A stretch of 64,000 nucleotides of DNA from Hortaea werneckii (GCA_037044905.1 JBAOKB010000147.1:744001-808000); one strand, 5' to 3'. Counted from the first letter of the stretch, positions 12,919 to 25,027 are shown. Notes: a model not told the origin generated them from the letters alone. Program-made: numbers and translations.

Positions 12919-15048
12919 ATGCCTTCATACTTCTACCACTTGAAGCTTGAGCTTTATTCGGCACCCGCATCCCCAGATAATAAGCCGGTTCTAAAGCAAA
13001 GTGATAGCAGCAACATCTACTTGCCGACTGGAGGCAAAGACATCTTTAGCAGTTTTCCCGCGCACCGGACGTCCTACTGGCCATCATACGCCTTTGGCAC
13101 CAAACGTCCCGACACCCCAAACAGCCTATCATCCAACTCCGAGCGCTCTAAATCCCCCCAAAGGCCACCGACGAGTGAACAACACAGCGAGTGTCACGGC
13201 GATGCCCTGCTCCTGCCGGAAAAGAGATTAGATTTGAAAGATCACATCCCCTTGCCCGCGCCGAGCTTGGCCGCGCCGAAGCACACAAACACGGCTGCCG
13301 CAAACGACTGGCGATACGACGCGGTGAGTGTCGAGAGTATCGACATGGAAGGCGCAACCGCTACGAGCAACATGGCGGCTGGAGACGGTCCGGTCAAGAG
13401 CGCGGTGAGCGGACTTCATACAAAGGCGTCGTACCTGCCTTCGAATCCGAGACAAACAGACATTGGCTACGGCGTTGTCCACCTTTACAGAGATACGGAG
13501 GAGACTGAGGTACTAGGCAAAGAGGGGAAGCTGAGCAGGAGGAGTTTGGAGACAGCGGAGAGCGCGCAGGACGAAGCGCCGTTCAAGCCATCGGACTGTA
13601 CCACATTGGGCATCCTGGCGGTACCGTCATGGATGATGCCCTCAGACCTGCTTGGCTTTGTGGGGGATGAAGCAAGAGAGCACGTTTCTCATTTTCGGCT
13701 TATCCGGACAGGGAGGGCCAACAAGTACATGGTGCTCATGAAGTTTCGCTCGCCAAAGAAGGCAGGAGAATGGCAGAAGGCGTACAACGGGCGCCTTTTC
13801 AGTGCTGCGGAGCCAGAAAACTGCCATGTGGTTTTCATCAAAAGCGTAGAATTCCTTTCGCCGGAATCAGACGTTGCGACAGACTCTGCCAGCTTTCCGA
13901 GAAATATCAGCGACCCCTTCACTCCTCCAAAGCCTAAGATGCCTGGGCCAGGCAAGAAGTTTTCGAGTAAACCACTCGCGCCTCCGCCACCGAATCTGCT
14001 CGAGCTTCCGACATGTCCTGTCTGTCTGGAGCGCATGGACGAAACAACAGGCCTTCTGACGATCCTTTGCCAACATGTCTTTCACTGTGCGTGTCTGGAG
14101 AAATGGCGAGGCTCCGGCTGTCCTGTCTGCCGGTATACCCACAGTCCGTCCTACACCTTCCCGTATCCTCGTCCTGAGCACAACCCCGATGGATCTGACA
14201 ACGAGCCGCTTTGTTCAGTCTGCGCTGGGTCGGAAAATCTATGGATTTGCCTCATCTGCGGCAATATTGGCTGTGGCCGCTATGATGGTGCTCACGCTTA
14301 TGCTCATTATGAGTCCACTTCTCATTGTTACGCTATGGACATCAGCACCCAACATGTATGGGATTATGCAGGCGATGGCTACGTTCACAGGCTGATCCAG
14401 AGTAAGCCGGACACCAAGCAGCTTATCGATTTGCCTTCAAGGGACCGGCATGAGAACGAGGCGTTCAGATCCGAGGGTGGCGATACTGTACCCCGAGAGA
14501 AAATGGAAAGTATGGCAAACGAGTACACCTATCTGCTCACTAGTCAACTGGAAGGGCAGAGGAGGTATTTCGAGGAACAAGTGGAGCGGGCAGTCGACAA
14601 GGCTAGCCAGGCGAGTGTGAGAGCCGAAGAGGCCGCTTCCCAGGCTTCTAAGGCTAGTCGTGAGCTCGCTGAGAGCAAGCAGGAGCGCGAGAGCCTTAGT
14701 AGCAGGCTCAATACTCTTGAAGCCAACTTGGCGAAGTCGGACAAAGCCAAGCAGAAGTTTGAGCAAATGGCTCGCGACATGTCTTCCAAGTATCGGGAGG
14801 AGAAGACCATGAACGAGGGTCTTGTACAGAGGATTAAGGCTGCCGAGGAAAAGGCTGAGCAGGCGAAGAAGGAAGCAGAAGAGGCGAAGGAAGCCAAGAA
14901 GGACCTGGAGGAGATGAACCATGATTTGACCATGTTCATCAGCTCGCAAGAGAAGGTCAAGGAGCTGCAGGCGCAGGGAGAAGAGGTGGAGATGGGCACA
15001 GCTAGTGTGCCGGAGCAACGGAAGAAAGGAAAGGGCAGGAAGAAGTGA
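12919..15048 (+). CDS. BRAP2: BRAP2/ETP1-type RING E3 ubiquitin ligase
   Basis: A single 709-codon frame has the full BRAP2 architecture. An RRM-like BRAP2 domain spans about residues 228-320 (starting CTTLGILAVPSW). A RING-H2 finger starts near residue 366 (CPVC, then LCQHVFHCACLEKW, then CPVC). A UBP-type zinc finger follows at about 433-495 (CSVC, CLICGNIGCGRY, HAYAHYESTSHCYAMD), and a long charged coiled coil (about 540-690) precedes a Lys-rich end. RING fingers recruit E2 enzymes, and the UBP finger binds the free C-terminal GG of ubiquitin. The yeast homologue Etp1 is linked to ethanol tolerance and transporter turnover, and the human one to Ras/MAPK signalling. The roughly 200-residue N-terminal region is low in complexity and not conserved to my eye. 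No intron or frame break. Confidence 0.95.
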   Translation: MPSYFYHLKLELYSAPASPDNKPVLKQSDSSNIYLPTGGKDIFSSFPAHRTSYWPSYAFGTKRPDTPNSLSSNSERSKSPQRPPTSEQHSECHGDALLLPEKRLDLKDHIPLPAPSLAAPKHTNTAAANDWRYDAVSVESIDMEGATATSNMAAGDGPVKSAVSGLHTKASYLPSNPRQTDIGYGVVHLYRDTEETEVLGKEGKLSRRSLETAESAQDEAPFKPSDCTTLGILAVPSWMMPSDLLGFVGDEAREHVSHFRLIRTGRANKYMVLMKFRSPKKAGEWQKAYNGRLFSAAEPENCHVVFIKSVEFLSPESDVATDSASFPRNISDPFTPPKPKMPGPGKKFSSKPLAPPPPNLLELPTCPVCLERMDETTGLLTILCQHVFHCACLEKWRGSGCPVCRYTHSPSYTFPYPRPEHNPDGSDNEPLCSVCAGSENLWICLICGNIGCGRYDGAHAYAHYESTSHCYAMDISTQHVWDYAGDGYVHRLIQSKPDTKQLIDLPSRDRHENEAFRSEGGDTVPREKMESMANEYTYLLTSQLEGQRRYFEEQVERAVDKASQASVRAEEAASQASKASRELAESKQERESLSSRLNTLEANLAKSDKAKQKFEQMARDMSSKYREEKTMNEGLVQRIKAAEEKAEQAKKEAEEAKEAKKDLEEMNHDLTMFISSQEKVKELQAQGEEVEMGTASVPEQRKKGKGRKK

Positions 15049-15267
15049 AGAGTCCAATTGCGGTCTCTTGTTCATCTTTCGCAGTTCTTTGGCAATGCCC
15101 AAATTATACGGTGGCGACTGGGATATCAGCATCGAGCTTTTGCTCACGGCGTTTATTTCGGCGCATAGCGGAGATACCCATACGGCATGGTCGAGGCGTC
15201 CGTGGGAATACACAGTATTTGCGACTATGAATACCTCTTAGCCCTCCCAACTAGAAAGGTGCCAGTC

Positions 15268-15641
15268 TCAAATTTCAATGTGTAGAACAAGAGGCGGTCC
15301 CGCGACCTTGTCCTTCGCGAACGCCTTGAACTTCTGGTGCGCCTCGCACTGCTCGTCGTAGTACTTCACGTCCTCAATGTTGGCGAAGGTTGTATTGGCG
15401 ACGAAGTTGTACCCTTGGCTGCGTGGGTCATCGAGCGTCCTGTGAGCACTGACTGAGAGTATATATGGTTTGCCATCCTGCTCAGAATGGTCAGAGTCGA
15501 ATAACACAGTACGAACTCGTTTCTTTACAAAGATATGCTTACACGTTGCTGAGTGTGCTCCAATGACTTATAGGCGTCTATCATATTCTGCGCATCCTCA
15601 GGAGACTTCAGTTTGAAGCACGTGGATCGTTGAATGGGCAT
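15268..15641 (-). CDS. Small stress-responsive A/B-barrel (Dabb) protein
   Basis: Two exons, 15641-15543 and 15477-15268, joined over a 65-nt GT-AG intron, give a 102-residue protein. It starts MPIQRSTCFKLKS and contains the features of Dabb domains: an N-terminal beta strand, an amphipathic helix with the QNMIDAYKSLEHTQQ segment, GYNFVANTTFANIEDVKYYDEQCEAHQKF, and a final hydrophobic strand PPLVLHIEI. Dabb domains form dimeric ferredoxin-like barrels. Functions range from stress response to polyketide cyclisation, so no reaction can be assigned. It converges with the BRAP2 gene. The length matches stand-alone Dabb proteins. Confidence 0.8.
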
Positions 15642-18025
15642 GATGCACGAGGAAATGGAAGGGAAGTATATTCGATCGGTCTGAGTCTAGGTAACGGCAA
15701 TGTATGAACGAGCACTTCGCGTTCCCATTTTGAAGATGGGGGGTCCATTAATGGCGCAAAGAGCTTTATCTTTGGTGGTCACCGAGTAGACTATCATGTC
15801 CATTCGCATTCGCCGAACAACTACATGACGTCCACTATCGTCGCTTTCGGATCAAGACTTATGGAGAGCCGTCCCGCTGGGTGTTGCGCTCGCGCTGTTT
15901 TCGTGGTAGACTCGTCAATGGCTTTCAATGTAAAAGAACAGGAGGGTTCCACTGAAAGCATAATCATGTCTCGAGTACCTATTCCGCATGTGCAATGAGA
16001 ATAATGAGCCTTGCACCTTTGATAGACATGACACGACCCTGTCCCTCCAACCACGTCACCCCATATCCGACGGGCCGACGGCAGCCATAACAGCGTTTTA
16101 GCCACGACCACATCAACCAAAGCCGACATTGTTATGCGTGTCAGCCTTCAATGGGGGTACCGCCACAGCACCCACCCATGATCACGTTCCTGCTGAGCTG
16201 CTTTGAGGGGAGAGCGAGTGGTAAGAAATCAGACGTGTCAACTTGTCCGGGAAATTGAAGGACCGACGATGCCAATGCCTTCGCGTGCCGGACGACAAGA
16301 TTGTGAGCTGCAGGACACTTTCCTAAAACTTCACCGCTTCGACCTGCATGTCACAGACGGAAGAGGAAGAACGAAATGATGAGTCGTGCATGTGTAGTCA
16401 CTCCTGCCAGACGCAATAGGCGCGCTGATTCCGGCGCGCTAGAGACACCCATCGGCCGTTGCTGGAAGTCTACACGTTGTATCTGACATTCGCAGATGAC
16501 CGCCGAAGAGTTAAGGATTGAGTATCATTGCCTTCTAGCGGATGACTAGGCCGTCTGTCACGATTCGATACCACGGATGGCCTCGTCTGTCTCTTCCATG
16601 ACAAAGCCAGCAAAATTCGGCAGCCCGGAGACGAGTTGAGCGCCCTGCGTCGCTTTTGCATGCGGACCGTGGCCTTGCAGCTTCACCGACCAATGTATGG
16701 ATGCCACAAAGACTCCGCGTTCATGCATTGTGGACTCTGCAAAGCGTGCTTCGAGGTCCACTTCCAATGCCGCAAGCACTTCGTACCTTTCTGGCGTCGC
16801 CTCCAACCGCTATAGACGAGCCTTTCTCGGTGGCGGTCTCTGTTCAACAGGTCGCTAATCAACCTAAAGCGCTTCTTTTACTTGCATTTTCCTTGCAGTT
16901 TAAAGTTTATTCCAATAGCTACCGATGCAATTTGGCGAGGAAAGACTCCTGTGCATGACGGAGTATTCCAATCGGACGTTATCGACCTTGCCATGCGGGA
17001 GTGGCTGCAGCGTGCGCTCTGTACTGACAACACATAGCCATGACTTGGCCTCCTCCAACTAGGCCATCGGTTACACAGGCTCATTCCGAGACGCATTGAA
17101 GAGCACGCGCAGACATGGGAACGTGGTCCTGCAGAGTCCTTCAGGTGGGGCTCATCGTCCTCGACGATGCGCTCGCGTCACGTTCGACAGCCCTCACCTT
17201 CGTCCCGTCCATGTACATTCGAGAACAGCGCAGCGTGAGGATCTGCGCTTTCGACGTGGTGAAGCATTGCAGTAGCCTCCGTATCCTAGCGCGCTTGCGC
17301 TATGGCGCTACCGGTGTGGAGCCTGTCCATGGAGCCCAACACCCAAGCTTACCTCTCACAAACTCTTCACCTTCCGAAGAAAGCTGCAATATCGTGCTTT
17401 GCGCAACATGGCGTGTCCGCTAATGGCCTTGCGGCAATCCTGCCTGGACGCATTGGCCGACTCAGTCCTCGCTCATCCGAAACTCGACACTATCACACGC
17501 GCTGCCGCATGAGCCTAGCCATCTCGATCTGCGCCTAAATATCGTCGTTACTTGTGGAGCTGGAGCTCTCCATGTCTCGATCTCCATCATCGTTTGGCCC
17601 AAATGTCTGCCAACACACCAGAATGGGGCCTGACGCCGGGATAGCCTTCAATACATTGCAGCTGCTCCCTTCTTTGCGTACCCGTATTGCTGCACCATGT
17701 ACTTTCGCTCTGGCATCCATTCGGGTGTGGTGCCTCCCATGCTTCATTTCTCTTTCAAAAATATATACTCGAGCTAGATATGCGATTGATTCTCGTCGAC
17801 CATTCCTAATCGCCCTACGCTTGCGCCTCTCCATTACTGACCGCGCTCAGCCCTTCACATCAACAAATCATAGACACGTTGTGCTGGACCACCTAGTGCC
17901 ACGGCTGCCGTGCAACAGACGAGCCATTCCAGACGCGCACTGCCGCTTTAGTCCAGCGGGAACATACCATTGTTACTAGATCAAAGACCAGAGGCGTTGA
18001 TCGATCACCTCCCGCTCCAGCCAAC
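15642..18025. other. Gene-poor stretch of 2.4 kb
   Basis: Nothing here is convincingly coding. The best isolated frame is on the minus strand at 16,558-16,806 (82 codons, acidic, beginning MEATPERYEVLAALEV), but it has no recognised family and no clear exon partners. I found no terminal repeats of a transposon. Confidence 0.4.
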
Positions 18026-18695
18026 ATGTTCTATTTGATGTACCTGCAGAGTAAGTCACGAATCTAATCCTACAACAGATTCACTTGCATACAAAGGCGC
18101 TATGGAGGCAATGAGCATTGTGGAAAAAACGGGTCACAACGCTGACTTGCAGTCTTCTCTCCCTTCATTAGGTGTTTGCAACCGTCGCCAATGGCCTGAT
18201 CCACATTATGAGCCCTACCACAATAGCCAAGGCTACTTCTGCAAAGTCCGGGTCAACAACCGCGAGTACTCCACCGACGTCCCGTACAAGTCCGAGTCGT
18301 TGGCGAGGGAAGGAGCGGCCATGAATGCGTGGATGATCTGTAGGAACTTCTCCCACAACGATGGCATGCGGCCGGGCGCCCGACCCGGCCAGCGGTCGGC
18401 CAATGGCGCCGTCCAAGGCCTCCCCGTAGCCATTGGCACGGGCCGAAAGGTCAACCGGCATTCTGCGAGCAGTTACGAAAGTGGGAGCTCCGATGGACTG
18501 AGCACCGGCAGCAGCAGCCCGAAGAGTCTCGAGAGCGGCTTCGATCAGCAGATGCGCCAGGTCACTCACCAGTTGCCCAATGTGACCCCTCGACGGGCTC
18601 AGAACACTGATGGTTATTTCTGCTACTGTCGACGTGCACCTGTCCGAGCGTACGGCCGATGTGGCTACTGCCTTCAGGAGAACGGCTGGGCGTAA
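18026..18695 (+). CDS. Small dsRBD-like protein with C-terminal Cys cluster
   Basis: The proposed model has a 25-nt first exon (18026-18050), a 46-nt intron with a strong gtaagt donor, and exon 2 from 18097 to the stop, giving about 207 residues. Translation could instead start at the in-frame ATG at 18102. Residues about 45-100 (RRQWPDPHYEPYHNSQGYF, then VRVNNREYSTD, then SLAREGAAMNAW) resemble the double-stranded-RNA-binding-like fold seen in small proteins of filamentous ascomycetes, with the conserved W-P-Y, VNGREY-like strand and A-x-x-x-A-A helix. A Ser/Gly-rich linker follows. The C-terminus holds CYC, ten residues, then CGYC, spacing that could bind zinc. I do not recognise a characterised relative, and RNA binding is only suggested by fold resemblance. 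Confidence 0.72.
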
Positions 18696-19154
18696 GGGTG
18701 TGTTTTAAACTGGCCCGTTGGAAGGAGGCCGCCTGTTACGAAATGACGATTTCGGCTTTTTGTTGTCAGCCGGGAAAAAAATGTTTGGATGGCTTTGGAG
18801 AGGATGCCGCAAGGCATGTTTATGAAATGATGACGGGACGATGCATGCACGTTTTCCTTCCTTTTTCTTTCCGATTCTGGCATAGATGGCACAGATTCTT
18901 CACACGTCGTTGGGAAAAACAGCACCGCGGCGCGACGACAATATCATCAAATTTTGTATGAACTGTGTCTGAAAGACAATTTTTGACGGAAATTCCACAA
19001 CCCGAACACATCCTAGCACGTCGAGGTTGATGAATGGAAGAGTATGCAGAGGAGGATCCCGTTAATTCTAAATACGATCATAATCGTTCATTACACTCCC
19101 AGCAGACGGCCATCAGCCTGCCGCGCTAGCTGGAGTGGCATGCGTAGACTTGCA
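18696..19154. other. Convergent 3' flanks
   Basis: This is intergenic sequence between the dsRBD-like gene and the end of the beta-glucosidase gene. It is somewhat AT-rich, and no gene is visible. Confidence 0.5.
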
Positions 19155-22062
19155 TCAGACCGTCTTCGAGGGCGGAGCATGAGGGTGCTTGCCCTCCTTG
19201 GAACCCCAGTGCCACGACCCCTTATGGTCGCCATGGTCCTTGTCACTGTCCCAACCACCGTAAGTCTGCGTGCTGTTCGAGCTATCGCTGCCGCTACTGC
19301 TGCCAGACAATGGACAGAAGCTGGAAGTGGCGAGGATATCCCGCGAGGAGAAACCCGCAAAGACGTTGATATCTCCGGACCCGATCATCCACTCCTGGGT
19401 GTAGATGTCCCAGTAACTGATGTCTCGTCGGGTCAGTTCGAACGAGACAGTCTGGCTCTCGCCCGGCGCCAACATGACCTTCTCGAAACCTCGCAGAGCT
19501 TTGACGGGCGAGACATCCTCGGCTGACGGCTGCGGTAGACCCAAGTAGAGCTGTGGCACCGTTGCGCCTGCTACGTCGCCAGTGTTGGAGATGGTGGCGC
19601 TGACGCTGTATAGCACATCCCAGAGCGCCGGGTTGCCTCCGGGTACGATTGAATTATCTGGTGGTGATGCTGTGAGGGCGCCGCCTCCCACGCGTTGGAC
19701 AGATACATCTCCCATTGAGAAGGTCGTGTATGACAAGCCGAAGCCGAACTCGTATTGCACCGATTCGTTGAAATAGTCGAAGTGGCCTGCGTTGTGTTAG
19801 CACGTACTCCTCGAAAGTGCTCGCAAATAGAACGTACGGTAGTCAATAAGCAGCCTCTCCTCAAAGTCCGATTGCCATGCATTCGGATTGTTCGTGTTCT
19901 GCAGTTCTGTGGAGTTGGTGATGTCCACAAAAGCGTAGTCGCTCTCCTCATAAGTGATGATATAAGGGAGTTTTCCAGAGGGGTTGACGTCACCCCAGAG
20001 GATGTCGACGATACTGTTGCCAGCCTCCTGACCTTGGTAGTGCGCAGCGAGGATTGCAGTCACATTGGGGTGGTCAGCGAAAGGCAAGACGTTGATTCCT
20101 CCGCTGTTAGTGACAACGACCGTGTTGGGGCACGATGCTGCGATGGTCTCAACCACGGCCGTGCCGTTCCAGTCGACCAGTAGGCTCTCCCTGTCAGCGC
20201 CCTCTGCCGCCCAGGTCTTCAGGAAGACCAGGCAGACGTCAGGCGGAGCCGGGAATATTACGGAACTGCAATCTCCGTCAGTTTAGCTCGTTGGCGCGAT
20301 CGGAATCGGCATCTAACTTACTACCCATCACTTTCGGTGATGGCGCTGTTATTCAGGACATACTGAACCAAAGCATCATTACCTTGCTGCGCTGCTCTAG
20401 TCTTGATAGCATCAAGTGGAGGCACGACATATGAAAGGCGCCCTGTGCCGGAGCCGCCACCTGATGTTAGAACACCGTACTCGAAGCCTTGCCCTCCAGT
20501 ACTCAGGGCACTGAAGTACAAGCCATTGAGGAGGTCACCAGCGTCGTTGCCAAACACGCCGATGTTCTTGGGAGTTTGCAGTGGAAGTGCATTATTGGTG
20601 TTCTTTAGCAAAACGGTGCCGGCCGCGCCCAATTCACGGATCAGTTTGGCGTGATCATCTCGGACGTCCACATTTGAGGGCCCGAGTTCGAAATCGTAGA
20701 CCGCATCTTCTTCTACGCGAAATGTCAGCACGTCTGCCTTGCCCCAGTCTTGTGTTACCGTTTACGCACCGCTCCAGAAGTTCTCTGCGTACTCGCTCCC
20801 ATCAATTGGTGGATAGTTGGATTGGCCGAGATAAAAATACGGCGTCATGACACGACGGCACATATCATCCACCCTATCGATCGACAACGAGCCATTGTTG
20901 ACCGCAGCAGTAATGTTACCTCCGAAGAAGGAATGCTCGCTACTGGCTTCAGTGAATTGAAGACCACCAGGCATGTTCATGTCGAGACCCGCTTCGATAG
21001 CTGGAGCTCCCGAATGCGTGGCCGTCCAATCAGACATGACCTACTTCAGCGTCAGCATCTGCCGAAAGAAGAAATCCATTCTTCTTATCTCAGAATGAAA
21101 GAGGCGAGAAGCCGTCAAAAACTCACATATCCCTGGAATCCCAGCTCGTCCTTCAGAATCCCGTTCAAAGCCTTGGAATTCTGACACCCGTACGACCCAT
21201 TGATGCGTTGGTAACTACACATGAAGCTCGCGACACCCGCCTTGACGCCGTCCTGGAACGGCCAGAGGTAAAGCTCATGCATCGTGCGATCGTCGATATT
21301 GGACGACAGCGCCTCGATTGTGGTTCCCTGGTCGTTGACTGTCGGGTTCCGCTGGACCTCCTGCTCGTTGCCGATGTAGTGTTTAGCGCAGGCCTGCACG
21401 CCAGTGGACTGCATGCCTTCGATGGTGTCGGCGAAGAGGATCCCCGTTAGGTACGGGTCGGGGAGAAACCTTCCCAGTTTCGACCGCCGTAGGCACTTCG
21501 ACCGAGTGGGCCCGCGACGGGACCTAGTGCGATCTCGGCGCCTTTGCCACGGAACTCGCTGCCCATCTCGATGCCTCTTTGTTTGGCTAGCTTGCGATCC
21601 CAGGATGCGGCGACTGTGATCCCGGCTGGGAAGACCGAAGCATAGTTCGCTTGCCGGATTGCCAGAGGTCCATCTTGGAGGCAGAGACCTTGGAAGCCTA
21701 GACGGGGGATAGGAGCGATGTTGCCAACGCAAGGGCCTGGAGTGCCGGTGACAAGGTATGCCTTTTCCTCCAACGTGAGTTGGTTCACAAAGTCGCTGGC
21801 TTGCTGGAAAGCTTCTTCCCATCCGATACCAGTCGCGTTTGCTAACGGAAAACTCTATCAGTTCACTGTCGTACTGACTTCTGCTCCGGTAGCGGACCAA
21901 CTTACGAGATGGATAGACAGGCGGACTCGTCGTGAAATCCTCATGGTTCCAGGTGGGCCCCGCAGCATTCGGTCCAGAGCCAACAGCACTGTCATTCTGC
22001 GCATTCGCGGTCCCAAGAGCCGAGAGCAGCGTAACGCCACCCAGCAGCCTCTTGTGAAGCAT
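19155..22062 (-). CDS. Secreted GH3 beta-glucosidase, six exons, one apparent frameshift
   Basis: This glycoside hydrolase family 3 enzyme would release glucose from cellobiose and short beta-glucans outside the cell. Exons are 22062-21906, 21841-21127, 21040-20770, 20712-20322, 20265-19838 and 19786-19155. They encode a signal peptide ([16 protein letters not shown]), the N-terminal barrel with [22 protein letters not shown] and [11 protein letters not shown], and the nucleophile region [13 protein letters not shown], split at an intron. The second domain ([32 protein letters not shown]) and a fibronectin-III-like domain starting near [10 protein letters not shown] follow. Exon 2 changes frame between GFSP and DPYLTG. 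One base is missing in the CCCC run (plus-strand GGGG at 21460-21463), where no intron can fit. The C-terminus carries an unusual Ser/Gly/His-rich tail. The protein is about 864 residues once the frame is restored. Confidence 0.9.
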
Positions 22063-23813
22063 TGCAACAAGGAGAGTTCCCGACTTATCGGGAAGGAATA
22101 AGGTAAAGTCTACCCGGATCGAGCTGGAGTGATACTTGCTCCTAAGTACATTTCTCGCCGACCTACCTTCTTATAGTCTCGTCCGGCACAGATCGGTAAA
22201 CCCAGTGCGGAGTCAGTCTGTAGAGTAGTGGAGCAAGAGGGCAGCCATACTCCTCAATCTCGCTCTTTCGCTAAGACACATGGCTCGTGACGGTGTTCTT
22301 CCCTGTTAAGAATCGGTACTTCAAAAAACCGGAAGGTAGTGGAGGGTGGATGCCGAAGGGGTGCTCATTTCCAGGTTTTCTCGCTAGGTCCTAGCACGCG
22401 ATGTCCTCATGGCCTCCCTGTTTGGAATTTTTAGATCGAGCTTCCCCGCAGGAGGAGTTTCCCTCCCTCTCATGGAGCGCGGTGCCGCTATATGCATAGT
22501 GCCTCTACTAGCAAGGTCGCTATTCCGGAACAAAGACTTAGCGACCTAGCCTCCTCATTGCTAGATAGAGAGGAACAGGTATAATGACCGGATCTGGAGC
22601 GCGTGTCCTACACCTCGGCGGAAAAGGCACGACTTCATCTCTGCTGTTTACAGTAGTAAGACGTCCTTCTCGGGAATTATATGGGTGAAACCCAATGCTT
22701 AAACGCGAAGCTTACGGTTTCTTGGGTCGTCGCTAATCCTGACCACCGCAAGCACACCGCAGGTTTGACATTTCCACAACACCGTCAGGTAGAAACCAAA
22801 ACTATGATCTCAAATGATGAACAATGCAGTTGACAGGCGGCTGAGGAACTGCTCTCCTCTGGCGTCAGCGGCTTTCCAGGTTCTACAAGGGCGGTGCCGA
22901 ATGTGAGAATAATCCATGTCCGTTCATGTAGAACCCCGCACTTCCCGCCTGCATTCTCCTCCGGGGGGAGGGGGACTACGCCAGAAAAGTCCAAGGTTCG
23001 TTGCAACTTGCAAGCGATTTGACGAGTTGAGGTTGGGTTGGGCTTTTGCGGGCTGTGGCCTCCTTCGGCAATACTTCGGCAACCCCCAAGCTCTTCCACT
23101 TTCAGCCTATTCAGGAGCCCGATCACCGAGGTCGTATCCTGATGATAGTAGTAGGCATTCGGTCCATCTGTGAGCGAGAAGGGACCCATAGATACGAGGA
23201 GAAAAGCGGTATAAGGACCGATCGGTTTTGCGCATATGAAAGCTGGTTGCACGAGTCGGGTGCCGAGAACGGTGATCTAGAGCCGCCTCGCTATGTCGGC
23301 CAAACTTCAGCCATGGGCTTGCAGTCCTGGACCTAGATCTCGAAGTACCGGCAGCGGTCTTCGACATACTAATAAGCGATGGCGCCGATGGAGTTGCAGA
23401 TTCCAACATGCCTTGGGTTGACATACAGCAAGCGACAAAGAGAAAAAATGTTTGGTCAAATCCCGCCGACAATTGGAAGAAAAGAATTCATCGTTATTAA
23501 CACCGCACCAGTAGTCATCATGACTGGTCTTTAAAAAGGGGCGATGCATACGGTATATGCTGCTGTATATGTATGCATGCTTTCTGGTCTTTGCTTCTTC
23601 TGTTTCTTTGCTTTCAGGCCTTTTGCCCCATTTTGAGACTCGAAGACTCCTCTTGCGCCGGTATCATGCTTCTCGCTGGCCCCTCCTTCCCACTACCGCT
23701 CATACCCGTAACGTATCCCTAGACCCAGAAGCGCAGAAGCGGAGATGCATGAACGCCCCATCAGGAAGGCAAGTATTCTCTTCAAGGGTTGCCGATCTTT
23801 TGGAAAAGGTCGC
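22063..23813. other. Intergenic, 1.75 kb without supported gene
   Basis: This holds the beta-glucosidase promoter and the 3' flank of the MPG1 gene. The open frames around 22,785-23,550 overlap on both strands and show no family signature. Confidence 0.45.
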
Positions 23814-25027
23814 TTACATAATAATGCTTGGAGCTGTTGCGCGGTGTTAGCGTGAAATGCCTTTAAGAACCGTTACCAGGGAGGATAGTCTTACCATCGA
23901 CGTTCTGCTTGATGCTCTTGTGTGGCAGCACACTGGCGCCATTGCAGTAGATCTCATCACCAATTGTCACGTCGTCACCCAACACGGACACGTTCTCCAA
24001 CCGTGCCCACCTGCCTACCGTGCTGTTCCAGCCGACGATCGTGCTCTTGATCCACGCGTGCTCCTTCACCTTCGAGCCCTGCAGCAGCACACACCGCTGC
24101 AACCGCACACCGTCGCCAATGACCACGTTCGGTCCGATCGTGACATTAGGGCCAATCTTGCAGTTCTTGCCAATGGTCGCCGAGGGGTCGATCATGACGT
24201 TGCCGCCGTGAACATAGGGCTCAGAGGTCGAGGTCAGGAGGTTGCTCTTCTTCTGCGCCAGGCTGGAGAGGTAGAGGCAGGTGCCGGAGAGGAAGTCCTT
24301 AGGCTGGCCGACATCCATCCAGAAGCCCTCGAGGTCGTAGGAGTGCAGCTGGCCTTCCTTGACGATTGCTGGGAATGTCTCCTGTTCGATGGAGGTAGGT
24401 CGCAGCTCAATGCGCTTCAGCACGGAGGGGTTGAGGATGTAGATACCAGCGTTGATGCGGTTGCCCACGAACTCCACTGGCTTCTCGACGAAGCGGTCGA
24501 TTCTTGAGGGGTGGTCAGGCTTGTGCACAATGACACCGTATTTGCTCGGCTCCTCCACCTTGGTGACCACAATGGTACCCTCGTTGCCGTGGTTCTTGTG
24601 GAATTTTGCGAGGTCTCCGAAGGGGTAGTCGCAGATGATGTCACTGTTCAGGACGAAGAAAGGCGAGTCGTCCTTGCCCAGAATCTTCTCGGCCAGCTTG
24701 AGCGGGCCTGCGGTACCCAATGGCTCAGTCTCGACTGAGAACTCGATGTTGACGTTGTACTCCTGCTCGTACTTCTTCAACGCGGCCGTCATGATCTCTG
24801 GGCGGTAGTTGACGGCAAGAACGATGTCGGTGACACCGGCAGCAGCGAGAGCCTCGACCTGGTGCAGGATCATGGGCCGGTTGCCGAATTCGACGAGAGG
24901 CTTGGGGAGGGTGAGGGTCAATGGGCGCAGACGGGTGCCGAAGCCGCCGACGAGAATTAGAGCTGAAGACCGGTGTCAGCGCATTTGCAAAAGCGTTGGA
25001 GTCGTCGGTGGCTACCATACCCTTCAT
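23814..25027 (-). CDS. MPG1: Mannose-1-phosphate guanylyltransferase (GDP-mannose pyrophosphorylase)
   Basis: This cytosolic enzyme converts mannose-1-phosphate and GTP to GDP-mannose for cell-wall mannan, N-/O-glycans and GPI anchors. Three exons are needed. The first is a 7-nt exon (25027-25021, ATG AAG plus one base). The second is 24962-23895, and the last is a 20-nt exon (23833-23814) giving the C-terminus APSIIM. Introns are 58 and 61 nt. The nucleotidyltransferase signature [19 protein letters not shown] opens the protein, [18 protein letters not shown] is in the middle, and the C-terminal half has hexapeptide (left-handed beta-helix) repeats from about [20 protein letters not shown] onward. 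The spliced length of 364 residues matches the family (yeast Psa1 361). Conserved termini confirm both tiny exons. No frame breaks. Confidence 0.96.

Noticed and set aside
14437..15213. 258-codon minus-strand frame opposite BRAP2
   Set aside because: Leu-rich shadow of the coiled-coil coding region, where Glu/Lys codons read backwards give Leu/Phe/Ser. No independent support.
17554..17979. 141-codon plus-strand frame
   Set aside because: No family resemblance, and its overlapping antisense frame is equally open. It lies in a gene-poor region.
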